Assembly (NCBI GenBank): GCA_963720645.1
Contig: CAVRFX010000019.1
Location: 248,001 to 312,000 of the forward strand
Length of the DNA stretch: 64,000 nucleotides
Direction of reading: 5' to 3'
Origin: RYN-230 sp963720645
GTDB taxonomy: Bacteria; Actinomycetota; Actinomycetes; Streptosporangiales; Streptosporangiaceae
Within the stretch, counting starts at the first letter, position 1; each line of letters opens with the position of its first letter. The position numbers and the translations under genes were made by a program. This document shows positions 1 to 8,026 of the stretch, in pieces. The notes beneath the pieces were generated by a model that did no database searches, was not told where the DNA came from, and saw nothing but the letters and a program-made list of their open reading frames with translations.

Positions 1-1
1 C

Positions 2-610
2 TACTCCATCCATCACGCCGGGCGGCACGGCGGCGGCCACGCGGGCTACTACATCAGCCCGGTGCACGACTACCACAACGTCAGCGACTGCGGGCTGGAC
101 ACCTGGCGGGAGGGCAACACCCTCGCTCGCGAGCTGCCCGCTCATGAGATCGGGCATTCCGTGGAGAGCGCAAACAACGGCGTCCATGGCTCACCGGCGT
201 ATGAGATCTGGGGCGACAGCAAGTGGGCCGAGTTCTACATCTATGACCTCTACACGGCGCTGGGCATGGACCGCGAGGCCAAGGGCGTCTACCGCCGGTT
301 CACCGGCAACACCGACGATTTTCCTCGTCGGGGGACCCGCTGGTTCCGCGACTGGTTCTACCCGCTATGGCGGGACTGCGGGCAGGCGGAGGTGATGAAC
401 AGGTTCTTCCGGGACCTGGCCCGGCACTTCCCACGCGACTCCGGCGGCACCTACACGCGGCGGATGAACTGGGGCGAGTACATCCACTTCACCAGCGGTG
501 CCGCGGCCGCCGACATGAGCGGCCAGGCCGCCCGCGCTTTCGGCTGGCCCCGCGAGTGGGCCGACCAACTGGAGCACGCCCGCGCGCAGTTCCCCGGCAT
601 CACGTACTGA
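2..610 (+). CDS. Zincin-like metallopeptidase, C-terminal part (5' end outside window)
   Basis: The frame is open from the first complete codon, so the gene starts upstream of the window; about 202 residues are visible. It carries HEIGH, the HExxH zinc-binding and catalytic signature of zincins, about 48 residues in, followed about 20 residues later by DSKWAEF, which could supply the third ligand. The rest is rich in Trp, Tyr and Arg with no membrane segment, as in an exported or soluble peptidase domain. The subfamily is not recognised. The HExxH motif is seen; peptidase activity is inferred. Confidence 0.65.
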   Translation, partial: YSIHHAGRHGGGHAGYYISPVHDYHNVSDCGLDTWREGNTLARELPAHEIGHSVESANNGVHGSPAYEIWGDSKWAEFYIYDLYTALGMDREAKGVYRRFTGNTDDFPRRGTRWFRDWFYPLWRDCGQAEVMNRFFRDLARHFPRDSGGTYTRRMNWGEYIHFTSGAAAADMSGQAARAFGWPREWADQLEHARAQFPGITY

Positions 611-1280
611 AATACCGGGCTATGCCGCGGGGCCGTCCTTCGGGCCTGGCCGCGACGCTGCGGTCGCCGAGCCCCCGGGCGCAGGGCGGATGATAACCAG
701 TTGGCTGTCGTTAGCCCTGATCACGGCCTACGACTGCTCATGCGCCAGGTGCGTCGCACTGCCGAGGGCCGCACGTCCCGGCAGAGGTCGGGCGGGGTCC
801 AAAGCCGGCCATGAGCCGCGTCATCGGCTGGCCGACTCGATGTCCGGCGGCCCGATGGGAAGGGGACGGCAGGGCGGCCGGGAAGCGGAGGTGATGGCGT
901 GGCCGTGGGCGCTGGCCAACAGCTGCGCTGACGGCTCGCTGCCCTCCGGCAGGGACATCGGCCGCCAGCATGGGCGGCACGAGCGATGGGGCCGGCTGGT
1001 CAAACGGTCAGGACTGGCAGGCGAATTGGACTCGCAGACCTAGCTCCAGATGAGGCGCCGATCGCCGACTCTGGCGCATAAGGATCGCGCTGGGCCGATA
1101 GTGCCTGGACTCGCAGAACATCCAGTTCGGGCGCTCGGTGTGCAGTCTCACTGCGGCAGAAGCGCGTTCACGCGGCGCTGGGGACCTATAGCACGGTGCG
1201 CATTTGCTGACCGGCGCGCGACGTGGTGGGTGACCACCAGTCCGGGCGAGTCGCCGGTGGCAGCTGGCCGTCGTGGCTGC
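611..1280. other. Gap between convergent genes, no gene seen
   Basis: Frames here are shadows typical of high-GC DNA, with no recognisable domain or ribosome binding site. I see no tRNA, clear terminator or repeat. Confidence 0.5.
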
Positions 1281-1973
1281 CTACTCTTCGATGGCACCGC
1301 CGATCCGCCGCAGGTGCCGCCGGAAGGTGTAGGACGGTTCGGCTGCCCGCCGCGCCAGGTATTCGCTGAAGGCTGTCTGCTGGCGCAAGGTCTGACCCGC
1401 CTGGATCTTACGGGCCTGATCCCGCTCGACCTCGCCGATCTGCCGGGCTGCGGCCAGGACCTCCCCAGCCTGGCTGGCCGCGACGAACACCACGCCGTCG
1501 TCGTCGCCGAATACGACGTCGTCGCGGGTGACCAGGCATGCCCCGAACCGTGCGCTGGCCAGCGCGGATGGTTCTTGCTCATCGAGGCGAACAGGGCCGG
1601 CCGGGCAGTGGCCGTAGCTGAATACCGGCAGGGCGATCTGGGTCAGTTCCGGCGTATCGCGGTGCAGTCCCCACACCATCACCGCGCCGACCCCTGCCGC
1701 TTGTGCCTCCAGCACGACCAGATCGCCGACGCACGCCTCATCTTCCCGCCCGCCGTTGTTGACGACCAGGACGTCACCATGGGCGGCGCCGCTGAACGCT
1801 TCCAAGAACACATCAACGCTGCCGTAGTGGCGGGTCGGGAGCGCCCGTCCGGCGACCCGCTGTCCAGGGACGACGGCGCCGATTCCCGGCGGCGCGACCC
1901 GCAGCGGCACTCCCGCGCGGATACAGGCATCGGCCACCAGCGGCGTCGAAAGGCCGCCGAACTCCGTCAGCAT
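1281..1973 (-). CDS. RraA-like / HMG aldolase family protein
   Basis: About 230 residues matching the RraA/4-hydroxy-4-methyl-2-oxoglutarate aldolase fold. Visible landmarks are an N-terminal TPLVADACIRAG, a central GDVLVVNNGG, WGLHRDTPELTQ (the G-x3-RD region lining the substrate and metal site), and GDDDGVVFV near the end. Family members are metal-dependent aldolases or decarboxylases of oxo-acids, or the RNase E inhibitor RraA; actinomycetes lack classical RNase E control, so an aldolase-type role is more likely. The ATG at 1973 is chosen because AGGACGGGCAGGG lies just upstream and residues before it lack family similarity. The frame extends to 2102. The substrate is unknown. Confidence 0.75.
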   Translation of the reverse strand: MLTEFGGLSTPLVADACIRAGVPLRVAPPGIGAVVPGQRVAGRALPTRHYGSVDVFLEAFSGAAHGDVLVVNNGGREDEACVGDLVVLEAQAAGVGAVMVWGLHRDTPELTQIALPVFSYGHCPAGPVRLDEQEPSALASARFGACLVTRDDVVFGDDDGVVFVAASQAGEVLAAARQIGEVERDQARKIQAGQTLRQQTAFSEYLARRAAEPSYTFRRHLRRIGGAIEE

Positions 1974-2319
1974 CCCTGCCCGTCCTAGCTCTCTTCCGGT
2001 CACACTCCCAGACGCTACCCCGCATACGCATAAACCATCTTCAACGATGGAGCATGGCGAACACGCGCTGCTGGGCGGCCGGATCCGGGGTGAGCCCGCC
2101 AATCACCGTTGCCAGGGCAGGGAACATCGGTGCCCAGGTCGCACCGCAGCTGAATCGCGCTTAACTTTCGACACTGCGGAGTCAGCACCGCCTCTGCCGC
2201 CGCCTGCGGTCCGGATCCCCACGCGGACGTGGAAGGAGATCGAACGCTTAACTCGTAGTAACGTCGGCTGCGGGCCCGTCGCACAGTGGGGTGTGAGACC
2301 TAGCCAGTGGAGGTGCCAG

Positions 2320-2784
2320 ATGGCCGAGCTCCCAACGCCCCCAGAGGGAATCGTGTTGACCCACTTCATCGTCTCAGACGATGTCGAGCGCTCTCGGCGC
2401 TTCTACACCGAAGTACTCGGCGGCCGGGTGGTCTTCGGCCCAGAGCCTATCAATGTTGCGCTAGCCAACAGCTGGATCGTCATCAATGCCGGTGGCGGCC
2501 CGACCGACGACAAGCCGGCGGTTACCCTGGAGACGCCACGCGACCCCGACCGGGTCAGCAGCTTCCTTAATATCCGGGTCAAAGACATCGAGGCCGTGTA
2601 CGCCGAATGGAGCGCGCGGGGTGCTCAATTCCTGACGCCGCCGAAACAGCACCAGTACGAGAAGCGCTGCTACATCCGCGATCCCGACGGTCACCTGATC
2701 GAAGTGGGTCAAACCACGGACCCAGAGGGGGACTGGTCACCCGCTCACTGGCCGTCAACTATGCCCGCCGAGGAGTCCGGATGA
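2320..2784 (+). CDS. VOC (glyoxalase/bleomycin resistance) superfamily protein
   Basis: 154 residues. The N-terminus THFIVSDDVERSRRFYTEVL and the C-terminal YIRDPDGHLIEVGQ are the paired beta-alpha-beta3 signatures of a vicinal oxygen chelate fold, with the metal ligands expected at the His of THF and the Glu of IEV. GGAGGTG precedes the ATG. The fold ends near residue 135. The last 20 or so residues (from about 2730) are read over a short-chain dehydrogenase remnant in another frame, so this tail was probably acquired by a deletion that joined the two. Substrate unknown; could be a dioxygenase, isomerase or antibiotic-binding protein. Confidence 0.8.
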   Translation: MAELPTPPEGIVLTHFIVSDDVERSRRFYTEVLGGRVVFGPEPINVALANSWIVINAGGGPTDDKPAVTLETPRDPDRVSSFLNIRVKDIEAVYAEWSARGAQFLTPPKQHQYEKRCYIRDPDGHLIEVGQTTDPEGDWSPAHWPSTMPAEESG

Positions 2785-2912
2785 ATGCCGAGATCACCGG
2801 CGAGAGCCTGCACATCGACGGCGGCCAGAGATGGACCCCGAAGTCGTCTCCAAACTGCTCTCGCTGCGCCCGGCCGGTCCGGCCCGTAGTTCCTTGGTTC
2901 AGATGGGAGTAG
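2730..2912 (+). pseudogene. Short-chain dehydrogenase C-terminal remnant with internal deletion
   Basis: In the frame starting at 2730 the sequence reads GLVTRSLAVNYARRGVRMNA, the conserved helix after the SDR catalytic Tyr/Lys, joined directly to EITGESLHIDGGQ, the conserved SDR C-terminus. About 40 residues that normally separate these blocks are missing, yet the join stays in frame. No Rossmann nucleotide-binding half is present. The first half overlaps the 3' end of the VOC gene in a different frame. The fragment cannot be functional. Confidence 0.6.
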
Positions 2913-2948
2913 TCGCAGATTCCGGTTCAGGCTCTGATGAATAGCCAC

Positions 2949-3392
2949 TCACGACCCGGATTCCCGGTCGGCTACGCGGCGAATCCGAAGCAAGAGCGTG
3001 GCGGAGGGCGTTACCTTGCCGGAGGTATATGTGGACAGCCGCGAGGCGGAGGTCCCAATCCGGGAGGCGAACGCCGCCCGGCTCAGTCCTGCACGTTTAA
3101 CAGCCTCCGTGATTTCGGCGGCGATCGCTGCGCGTTCGCCGGCCTCAGCTCGTTCACGGGCGCGGGATAGCACCGTCTCCATGGCTTCGGCGACGCCATA
3201 GGGGCGTGAGTGGCTGAGCACCTCTTCCACCTGGCGTGCGGTCTTGCCCCAGGGATCCGCCCGGACCTCGGCAGTGATTCGGTGCCAGTCGGCGAGGTCA
3301 CCCCGTTCGAGTGCGGTCTGCACGCCCTCGGTGGGCCAGGACGAAACGGGAGCGTCGGGGCTAATGGTCAGGTTGCGGAATGCCAGGGTCAT
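2949..3392 (-). CDS. XRE-type helix-turn-helix protein, probable antitoxin partner
   Basis: 147 residues. The C-terminal third holds an XRE-like helix-turn-helix (GLSRAAFASRIGTSASRLST), with recognition helix followed by a TPSATLLLRI helix. The N-terminal half is helical and not recognised. The gene starts 3 bp after the stop of the nucleotidyltransferase on the same strand, so the two are almost certainly translated together. Such pairs usually act as toxin plus DNA-binding antitoxin/autoregulator. The order here is toxin first and regulator second, the reverse of classical abiE. Function is inferred from motif and context. Confidence 0.75.
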   Translation of the reverse strand: MTLAFRNLTISPDAPVSSWPTEGVQTALERGDLADWHRITAEVRADPWGKTARQVEEVLSHSRPYGVAEAMETVLSRARERAEAGERAAIAAEITEAVKRAGLSRAAFASRIGTSASRLSTYTSGKVTPSATLLLRIRRVADRESGS

Positions 3393-3395
3393 GGG

Positions 3396-4127
3396 CTACA
3401 CCTCTGCTTCGAGCATCTCGACGGCCAGTTGCCGGCACACCGAGCGCACCTCATCCCAGTCGGTCCAGCGGGGCGCCAGGTTCCGGTACGCGCCGAGTTG
3501 CCCCGTTACGGACGAGTCTTTCGGGCGGGGATCGGCGAGCTGGCGGATTAGTTGCGCCGCGATGCCTCGGCCGCCGCCGTGCTGGTCCGCGTAGTAGTCA
3601 TCGATTCTGGCCAGGGTTCCCGCCGCTTCATGAAGGCCCTGACGATCGGCTAGGGCGGCGACATCCAGGTAGTCACGGGTCTGGTTCCGCCGCACGATCA
3701 GGAACCCCTTGATCCGTAGAGCCTCCTCTGCCGTGGGAACCGTCAGCACGCGTCCCGACGGCAGCATGACATGCGTGGTTTCCAGCGGCCGGGTGCGAAT
3801 CATCTGGCGCACGCCGGCCTCGATGTCCCCCAGTTGCCCGAGGATCACCTTTCCGGGGACCACCCGGTTGGTCACCCACTCACCTTCGGATTCAAGAGCC
3901 TCCAGCACGACGTCGAACCGTTCCCTCAGGTCAGCGAGAACGTGATCATGATCGTAGGAGTCCCTATGACCTGCGTACAGGGCGGCGGCCGACCCACCCA
4001 CGAGCACCGCATCGGGAACCATCTGCTGCAAACGCGACGCGGACTCCAGCACGGCCAGCAGTTCAGGGCTGGCCTCGGAAAGAGAGTCTCGCCGCGCTGG
4101 CTGTTGGTCCGGAAGCCTTCCCGCCAT
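3396..4127 (-). CDS. AbiEii/AbiGii-type nucleotidyltransferase, putative toxin
   Basis: 243 residues. VLVGGSAAALYAGHRDSYDHD at about 41-61 matches the AbiEii/AbiGii nucleotidyltransferase core: the G-G/S strand-turn followed by an H-R-x-S-x-D-H-D metal-binding motif. Further on, TAEEALRIKGFLIVRRNQTRDYLDVAAL matches the family's K...R...RDYLD helix-strand block. AbiEii proteins act as toxins, reported to modify tRNA with nucleotides, and pair with a DNA-binding antitoxin; AbiE systems give phage resistance. The XRE gene follows after 3 bp. Catalytic residues look intact, so it may be an active toxin or abortive-infection effector. Confidence 0.75.
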   Translation of the reverse strand: MAGRLPDQQPARRDSLSEASPELLAVLESASRLQQMVPDAVLVGGSAAALYAGHRDSYDHDHVLADLRERFDVVLEALESEGEWVTNRVVPGKVILGQLGDIEAGVRQMIRTRPLETTHVMLPSGRVLTVPTAEEALRIKGFLIVRRNQTRDYLDVAALADRQGLHEAAGTLARIDDYYADQHGGGRGIAAQLIRQLADPRPKDSSVTGQLGAYRNLAPRWTDWDEVRSVCRQLAVEMLEAEV

Positions 4128-4407
4128 GAAATTGACGATATCAGATGTGATAACTACAAGGCGTCACCGAGCGTCGGGCCAAGGGCTCTCGGAAGCTACC
4201 GGTCACCCGTCAGATGACGTGCCGGATCGTGGCTGGCTGTCGTGGCACAACCGGATGTCCAGCGCTGAGCAGATCGTCGGCCGGGAATCTCAAACCCGGG
4301 CGTACTGAGCCGCCTGTTCTGGAGCAGTTCTTCGATTCGGCCCGCTACAGGCACGCAGATCAGCTGATGGTGGCGCCGCTCGCGTGAACCGAAGCGATGG
4401 ATGCGGT

Positions 4408-5268
4408 TCAGCGAAAGGGCCGGTTCATAACAGCTTGGGCCGTGACTAGCCAGGCCGCGCCGGGCATGACCACGCCATCTGGCGAGGCGTACGCCACCAG
4501 GCGGTCCCGGACCTGCCTGGTCAGCTCGGCGGCTTGTGCTGGGCTGAGCCCGGCCAGGATCTCGGTGGCTGCCGGGGAGGCACGCTCGTACTCGAGCACG
4601 TCGTCTACGTCGCGGCCGACGAGCATCGGCTCGTCCGCCTTCTTGCATTCGATGCCGCTGAACCCCGCGTCGCTCAGTAACGCGCCCACCTGGCCGGTGT
4701 CGGCGAGGGAGAAAGCAGCTGACGGCCCGGGTAGCTCGCGGAGGCCGAGTATCGCCGCGGCCCCGGCGAACCCGAAGGTAAAGATGGGGTTCTCCTCGCG
4801 GGTGCGCCAGCACAGGAACGCCAGCCTGCCGCCGCGCCGCAGCGCCTTCCTCAGGTTGGCGAACGCCGCCGCCGGGTCATCGAAGAACATCACACCGAAA
4901 CTGCTCAGCACCACGTCGAAGATCCCGGTCCCGAACGGGTGCACCTGGACGTCGGCGACCTCGAACCTGGCGTTAATGACGCCAGCAGCGGCAGCGAGCC
5001 GGCGTGCTTCGGCTACCTGGATCCGGGAAAAGTCCGCGCCGAGAGCATGACCACTGCCGGTGGCGCGCGCCGCGAGGATGGTCACCTCACCGCAGCCGCA
5101 CCCGACGTCGAGAACGTTCTCCCCGTCCTGGATCTGCGCGCCGGCGAGCAACCGCACCCTCAGCCGGCCCAGCATCCTCTCATGCCGTTCACGCTGCTCG
5201 ATGAACTCTCGGCCGCTGGCTCCGTTCCAGTCCTCGGCCTGCTCCGCATTCACCGCCACGAAGGCCAC
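4408..5268 (-). CDS. Class I SAM-dependent methyltransferase
   Basis: About 286 residues. Motif I VLDVGCGCGEVTILAA, then GADFSRIQVAEARRLA (motif II/post-I), FEVADVQVHPFG and FDVVLSSFGVMFF (motifs II-III) define a Rossmann-fold methyltransferase of the UbiE/Methyltransf_11 or _25 type. The N-terminal EQAEDWNGASGREF block is common in this group. The GTG at 5268 is preferred, with GGGGCGAAG upstream; the frame runs open to 5451 but upstream residues are low-complexity Arg/Ser. Substrate unknown, most often a small molecule in this clade. It is transcribed away from the DUF1989 locus. Confidence 0.8.
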   Translation of the reverse strand: MAFVAVNAEQAEDWNGASGREFIEQRERHERMLGRLRVRLLAGAQIQDGENVLDVGCGCGEVTILAARATGSGHALGADFSRIQVAEARRLAAAAGVINARFEVADVQVHPFGTGIFDVVLSSFGVMFFDDPAAAFANLRKALRRGGRLAFLCWRTREENPIFTFGFAGAAAILGLRELPGPSAAFSLADTGQVGALLSDAGFSGIECKKADEPMLVGRDVDDVLEYERASPAATEILAGLSPAQAAELTRQVRDRLVAYASPDGVVMPGAAWLVTAQAVMNRPFR

Positions 5269-5572
5269 GCTACTTCGCCCCGGATCCCTGCCTGGACCGG
5301 TGCCCCGCTGCGCCGTTCGGTACGTTCTTGCTAGAGATCGCGACGGTCGCGAGGCATGCCAGAGCGGGGAGTTCTGCGCGCAGCCGCTCGTCCGATCGAC
5401 GCAGCGACAGACCACCCCGGATCGGCGGTACGTGCTCGCTACCGTGGCCATGCAAACGGCTTCGGAGAGAGTTACTTCTCACTGTCGCTGCGTTTTTCGT
5501 TGCACTGCCTGCACTCATCGCCATAATAGTTTCTACTTGACCCCGGATTGTATATGACGCACAATCCTCGCC
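5269..5572. other. Divergent intergenic region upstream of the DUF1989 locus
   Basis: Lies between the methyltransferase and the DUF1989 gene, which diverge. It should contain both promoters. The only structured signal seen is the inverted repeat at 5545-5567, listed separately. Confidence 0.5.
5545..5567 (+). promoter_or_regulatory. Inverted repeat just upstream of the DUF1989-RidA-Liv locus, possible GntR operator
   Basis: GGATTGT (5545-5551) and ACAATCC (5561-5567) form perfect 7-bp arms around a 9-bp spacer, ending 5 bp before the ATG at 5573. The ...TTGT...ACAA... core resembles operators of FCD-type GntR regulators, and one is encoded at the end of this locus. The symmetry is seen; regulator identity is inferred. 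Confidence 0.4.
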
Positions 5573-6259
5573 ATGAGTGATGAAGCCTCCGTGGGGGCCG
5601 GGTCGGCGGACGGCGCGGCGCGGTTAGTGGCCGAAGTGCCGGGGCCGGATCTGCTGCAGGAGATCCTGATTCCCGGCGGACACGGCGCGGCCTTTGTCGC
5701 CCGGGCCGGCCAGTTGGTGGAGATCGTCGATGTGCAGGGGCAGCAGGTCGCAGACTTCGTTGCCTTCGCGGAGCGCAACCGGACCGAGTGGCTGTCCACC
5801 ACGCACACCCGGTCCGCGCTGCTGCGGCTGACCGCAGTCGCCGGGGACCGCCTGGACAGCAACTGGCGGCACCCGATGTTCGAGATCATCCGTGATGACG
5901 TGGGCCGGAACGACATCATCACCTCGATGTGCGACGACCGGCGCTACCGGCTCGACTACGGGGTTGAGGGCCACCGGAGCTGCCGGACGAACTTCACCGA
6001 GGCGCTGGAGCCGTGGGGGATCGCGGAGTGGCAGATCCCCGATCCGTTCAACTTCTTCCAGAACGCCCCCATCCACCCGGACCGGACGTTCGGCAACGAG
6101 ATCCCGACCGGGAAGGCGGGGGACAAGCTGGTGCTGCGGACGCTGATGGACTCGATCGTGTCGGTCTCCGCCTGCCCGCAGGACCTCAATCCGTGCAACG
6201 GGTTCCACCCGAGCCCGCTCATGATCCGCATCCTCGACACGTCGCAAGATCCCTCATGA
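5573..6259 (+). CDS. DUF1989 (urea carboxylase-associated) protein
   Basis: 228 residues of the DUF1989 family: GHGAAFVARAGQLVEIVDVQG near the start, DFVAF, the TRSAL block, and SACPQDLNPCNG near the C-terminus with the clustered cysteines expected to bind metal. The family sits near urea carboxylase/allophanate hydrolase genes, and members include the carboxyguanidine deiminase subunits CgdA/CgdB. Here a single copy stands without urea carboxylase and overlaps a RidA gene by 4 bp (ATGA), followed by a Liv-type importer. A hydrolytic deiminase or amidohydrolase acting on an imported nitrogen compound is a reasonable inference. Confidence 0.8.
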   Translation: MSDEASVGAGSADGAARLVAEVPGPDLLQEILIPGGHGAAFVARAGQLVEIVDVQGQQVADFVAFAERNRTEWLSTTHTRSALLRLTAVAGDRLDSNWRHPMFEIIRDDVGRNDIITSMCDDRRYRLDYGVEGHRSCRTNFTEALEPWGIAEWQIPDPFNFFQNAPIHPDRTFGNEIPTGKAGDKLVLRTLMDSIVSVSACPQDLNPCNGFHPSPLMIRILDTSQDPS

Positions 6260-6651
6260 GGCGGATCCGGCTGGCCGGGCAGCTGGCGGAGCCCATCAGC
6301 CACTACACCGACGGGGTCGAGGCGGGCGGGTTCCTCTACGTCTCGGGCATGCTCCCGCTCGACGCCAACGGCGACCTCGTGGGCGTCGGCGACGTGGTCA
6401 GGCAGGCGGAACAGGTGCTTGGCAACGTGGGCGCCGTCCTGCGGGCCGCCCGTGCCACCTTCGACGACGTAGTGCGGATCGGGGTGTACCTGCTGAACGT
6501 GGCCGACCGGCCGGCCGTCAACACGGTGCGCCGCTGCTACTTCGGCGACGCCCGGCCGGCGGGCACGCTGGTGGAGGTCAGCGCGCTTGCCATCCCCGAT
6601 GCATTGGTAGAAATCGAGGCCGTCGCCTTGCTGCCCCGCCGGGACGCCTGA
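6256..6651 (+). CDS. RidA family protein (enamine/imine deaminase type)
   Basis: 131 residues with typical RidA blocks: an N-terminal PISHYTDGVEAGGFLYVSGM, the QAEQVLGNVGAVLRAA helix, VVRIGVYLLNVADRPAVN and PAGTLVEVSALAIPDALVEI. Canonical RidA ends with an Arg in the R-x-x-V-x-V block that binds substrate carboxylate; here the equivalent segment reads AGTLVEVSAL, with no Arg, suggesting a Rid subfamily other than classical RidA. The start codon overlaps the DUF1989 stop, showing translational coupling. Likely role: hydrolysis of a reactive enamine/imine or carbamate-like intermediate from the DUF1989 step. Confidence 0.85.
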   Translation: MRRIRLAGQLAEPISHYTDGVEAGGFLYVSGMLPLDANGDLVGVGDVVRQAEQVLGNVGAVLRAARATFDDVVRIGVYLLNVADRPAVNTVRRCYFGDARPAGTLVEVSALAIPDALVEIEAVALLPRRDA

Positions 6652-6700
6652 TAACCCTGACGTGCTGCGGTGCTGGCGGCTCATCATCCGGAGGTGCGTT

Positions 6701-7975
6701 ATGAGACTTGCCGTGACAGCACTGGGAGCGGCGCTCGCCCTCCTCTCCGTCGCCGCCTGCGGTTCTTCGGGCGGCGGCAGCTCCTCGGCCTCGATGCTGG
6801 TGGTGGGGGAGTTCAACCCCTTCACCGGGCCGGACGCGGCATTCGGACCGGAGATGAACGGCGGCTGCGTCCCCGCCATCCGACTGATCAACGCCGACGG
6901 CGGGGTGCTCGGCCATCACATGAGCTGTGTCCAGGAGGACACTCGGGGCGACCCGGCCGACGCAGTGCCGGCCGCGCAGAAGATGATGGCGACCGAGACA
7001 TCGCTGGTCGGCGTGCTGGGGCCCAGCTCCGATGAGGCGCTGGCCACCGTCCCGCTGCTGAACACCGGGCACGTGCCGATGTTCGTCGACACCGGCCAGG
7101 CCGCCTTTGACCACACCACGGATGCCTACTTCTGGCGGATCACGCCCGCCGACGACGTCAAGGGCTACGCGATGGCGCTCTGGGCGCACAAGGCGGGCTA
7201 CACCCGCGGGGCCGCGGTGTTCGGCAACGACGCGGGCGCCCAGTCGGACGTGCCGACGCTGGTCCGTGCCTTCACCAAGCTCGGCGGGACCATCGTGTAC
7301 AACAAGCCCTTCGCGCTCGACCAAAGCTCCTATCGCAGCGAGGTCGAGAGCATCATCGCCGCTCATCCGCAGGTGATCTTCACCGAGGTGGACCCGCAGA
7401 CCGGGGCGACCTTCCTGTCCGAGCTGCAGCAGCTGCACGGGCTGCTGCCGGTGATCGGCACCGAGGTGAGCCTGCAGGCGCCGTGGCTCAAGGCCGTCAA
7501 CGGCGCGATCGGCGCGGGGTCGATGGCCAGGTACTTCGAGGGCATGCAGCCGTACGCGCCGCCGAGCGGGCCGGCCTGGCAGACCTACAACAAGGCCGTG
7601 CTCGGGTCGGGGTCGCAGGTGCCCAAGCCCAGCCAGTGGAGCAGCGACCCGTACTCGATGACCTACTACGACGGGGTCAACGTGATGGCCCTGGCCATGC
7701 TCGCGGCCAAGAGCACCAACCCGGCGGTCTTCAACAAGGACGTCATGAAGGTCACCGAGCCAGCAGCCGACAAAACGGTCGTGACCAGCTACGCCGCCGG
7801 GAAGGCCGCGCTGGCGGCGGGCAAGCAGATCCAGTACGTCGGCGCGGGCGGTCCCATCGTGTTCAACCACTGGCACAACTCGACTGGGGCGTTCGAGGCC
7901 GCGCGGTACGTGAAGGGGAATCTCGTGGTGGTCGGCTCGGTATCGGCGGCGCAGATAGCGGCGCTCAGCCGGTGA
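6701..7975 (+). CDS. Liv-type ABC transporter substrate-binding lipoprotein
   Basis: 424 residues. A type II signal peptide ends in LSVAAC, with the lipid-modified Cys at residue 20, followed by a Gly/Ser linker. The mature part is a Peripla_BP_6 domain (VVGEFNPFTGPDAAFG; GVLGPSSDEALATVP; FWRITPADDVKGYAMALWA). It captures substrate outside the membrane for the permeases and ATPases encoded next. GGAGGTG lies upstream of the ATG. The family binds branched-chain amino acids, amides or urea-like compounds; the DUF1989/RidA neighbours favour a nitrogen-rich ligand. Confidence 0.9.
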   Translation: MRLAVTALGAALALLSVAACGSSGGGSSSASMLVVGEFNPFTGPDAAFGPEMNGGCVPAIRLINADGGVLGHHMSCVQEDTRGDPADAVPAAQKMMATETSLVGVLGPSSDEALATVPLLNTGHVPMFVDTGQAAFDHTTDAYFWRITPADDVKGYAMALWAHKAGYTRGAAVFGNDAGAQSDVPTLVRAFTKLGGTIVYNKPFALDQSSYRSEVESIIAAHPQVIFTEVDPQTGATFLSELQQLHGLLPVIGTEVSLQAPWLKAVNGAIGAGSMARYFEGMQPYAPPSGPAWQTYNKAVLGSGSQVPKPSQWSSDPYSMTYYDGVNVMALAMLAAKSTNPAVFNKDVMKVTEPAADKTVVTSYAAGKAALAAGKQIQYVGAGGPIVFNHWHNSTGAFEAARYVKGNLVVVGSVSAAQIAALSR

Positions 7976-8026
7976 CCGGGGCATGAGGGCCGGCGGCGGC
8001 AGCCAGGCACGTACGGGACGGCGGCC

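Noticed and set aside
1050..1988. Plus-strand open frame opposite the RraA-like gene
   Set aside because: The minus strand encodes clear RraA motifs; the plus frame has none.
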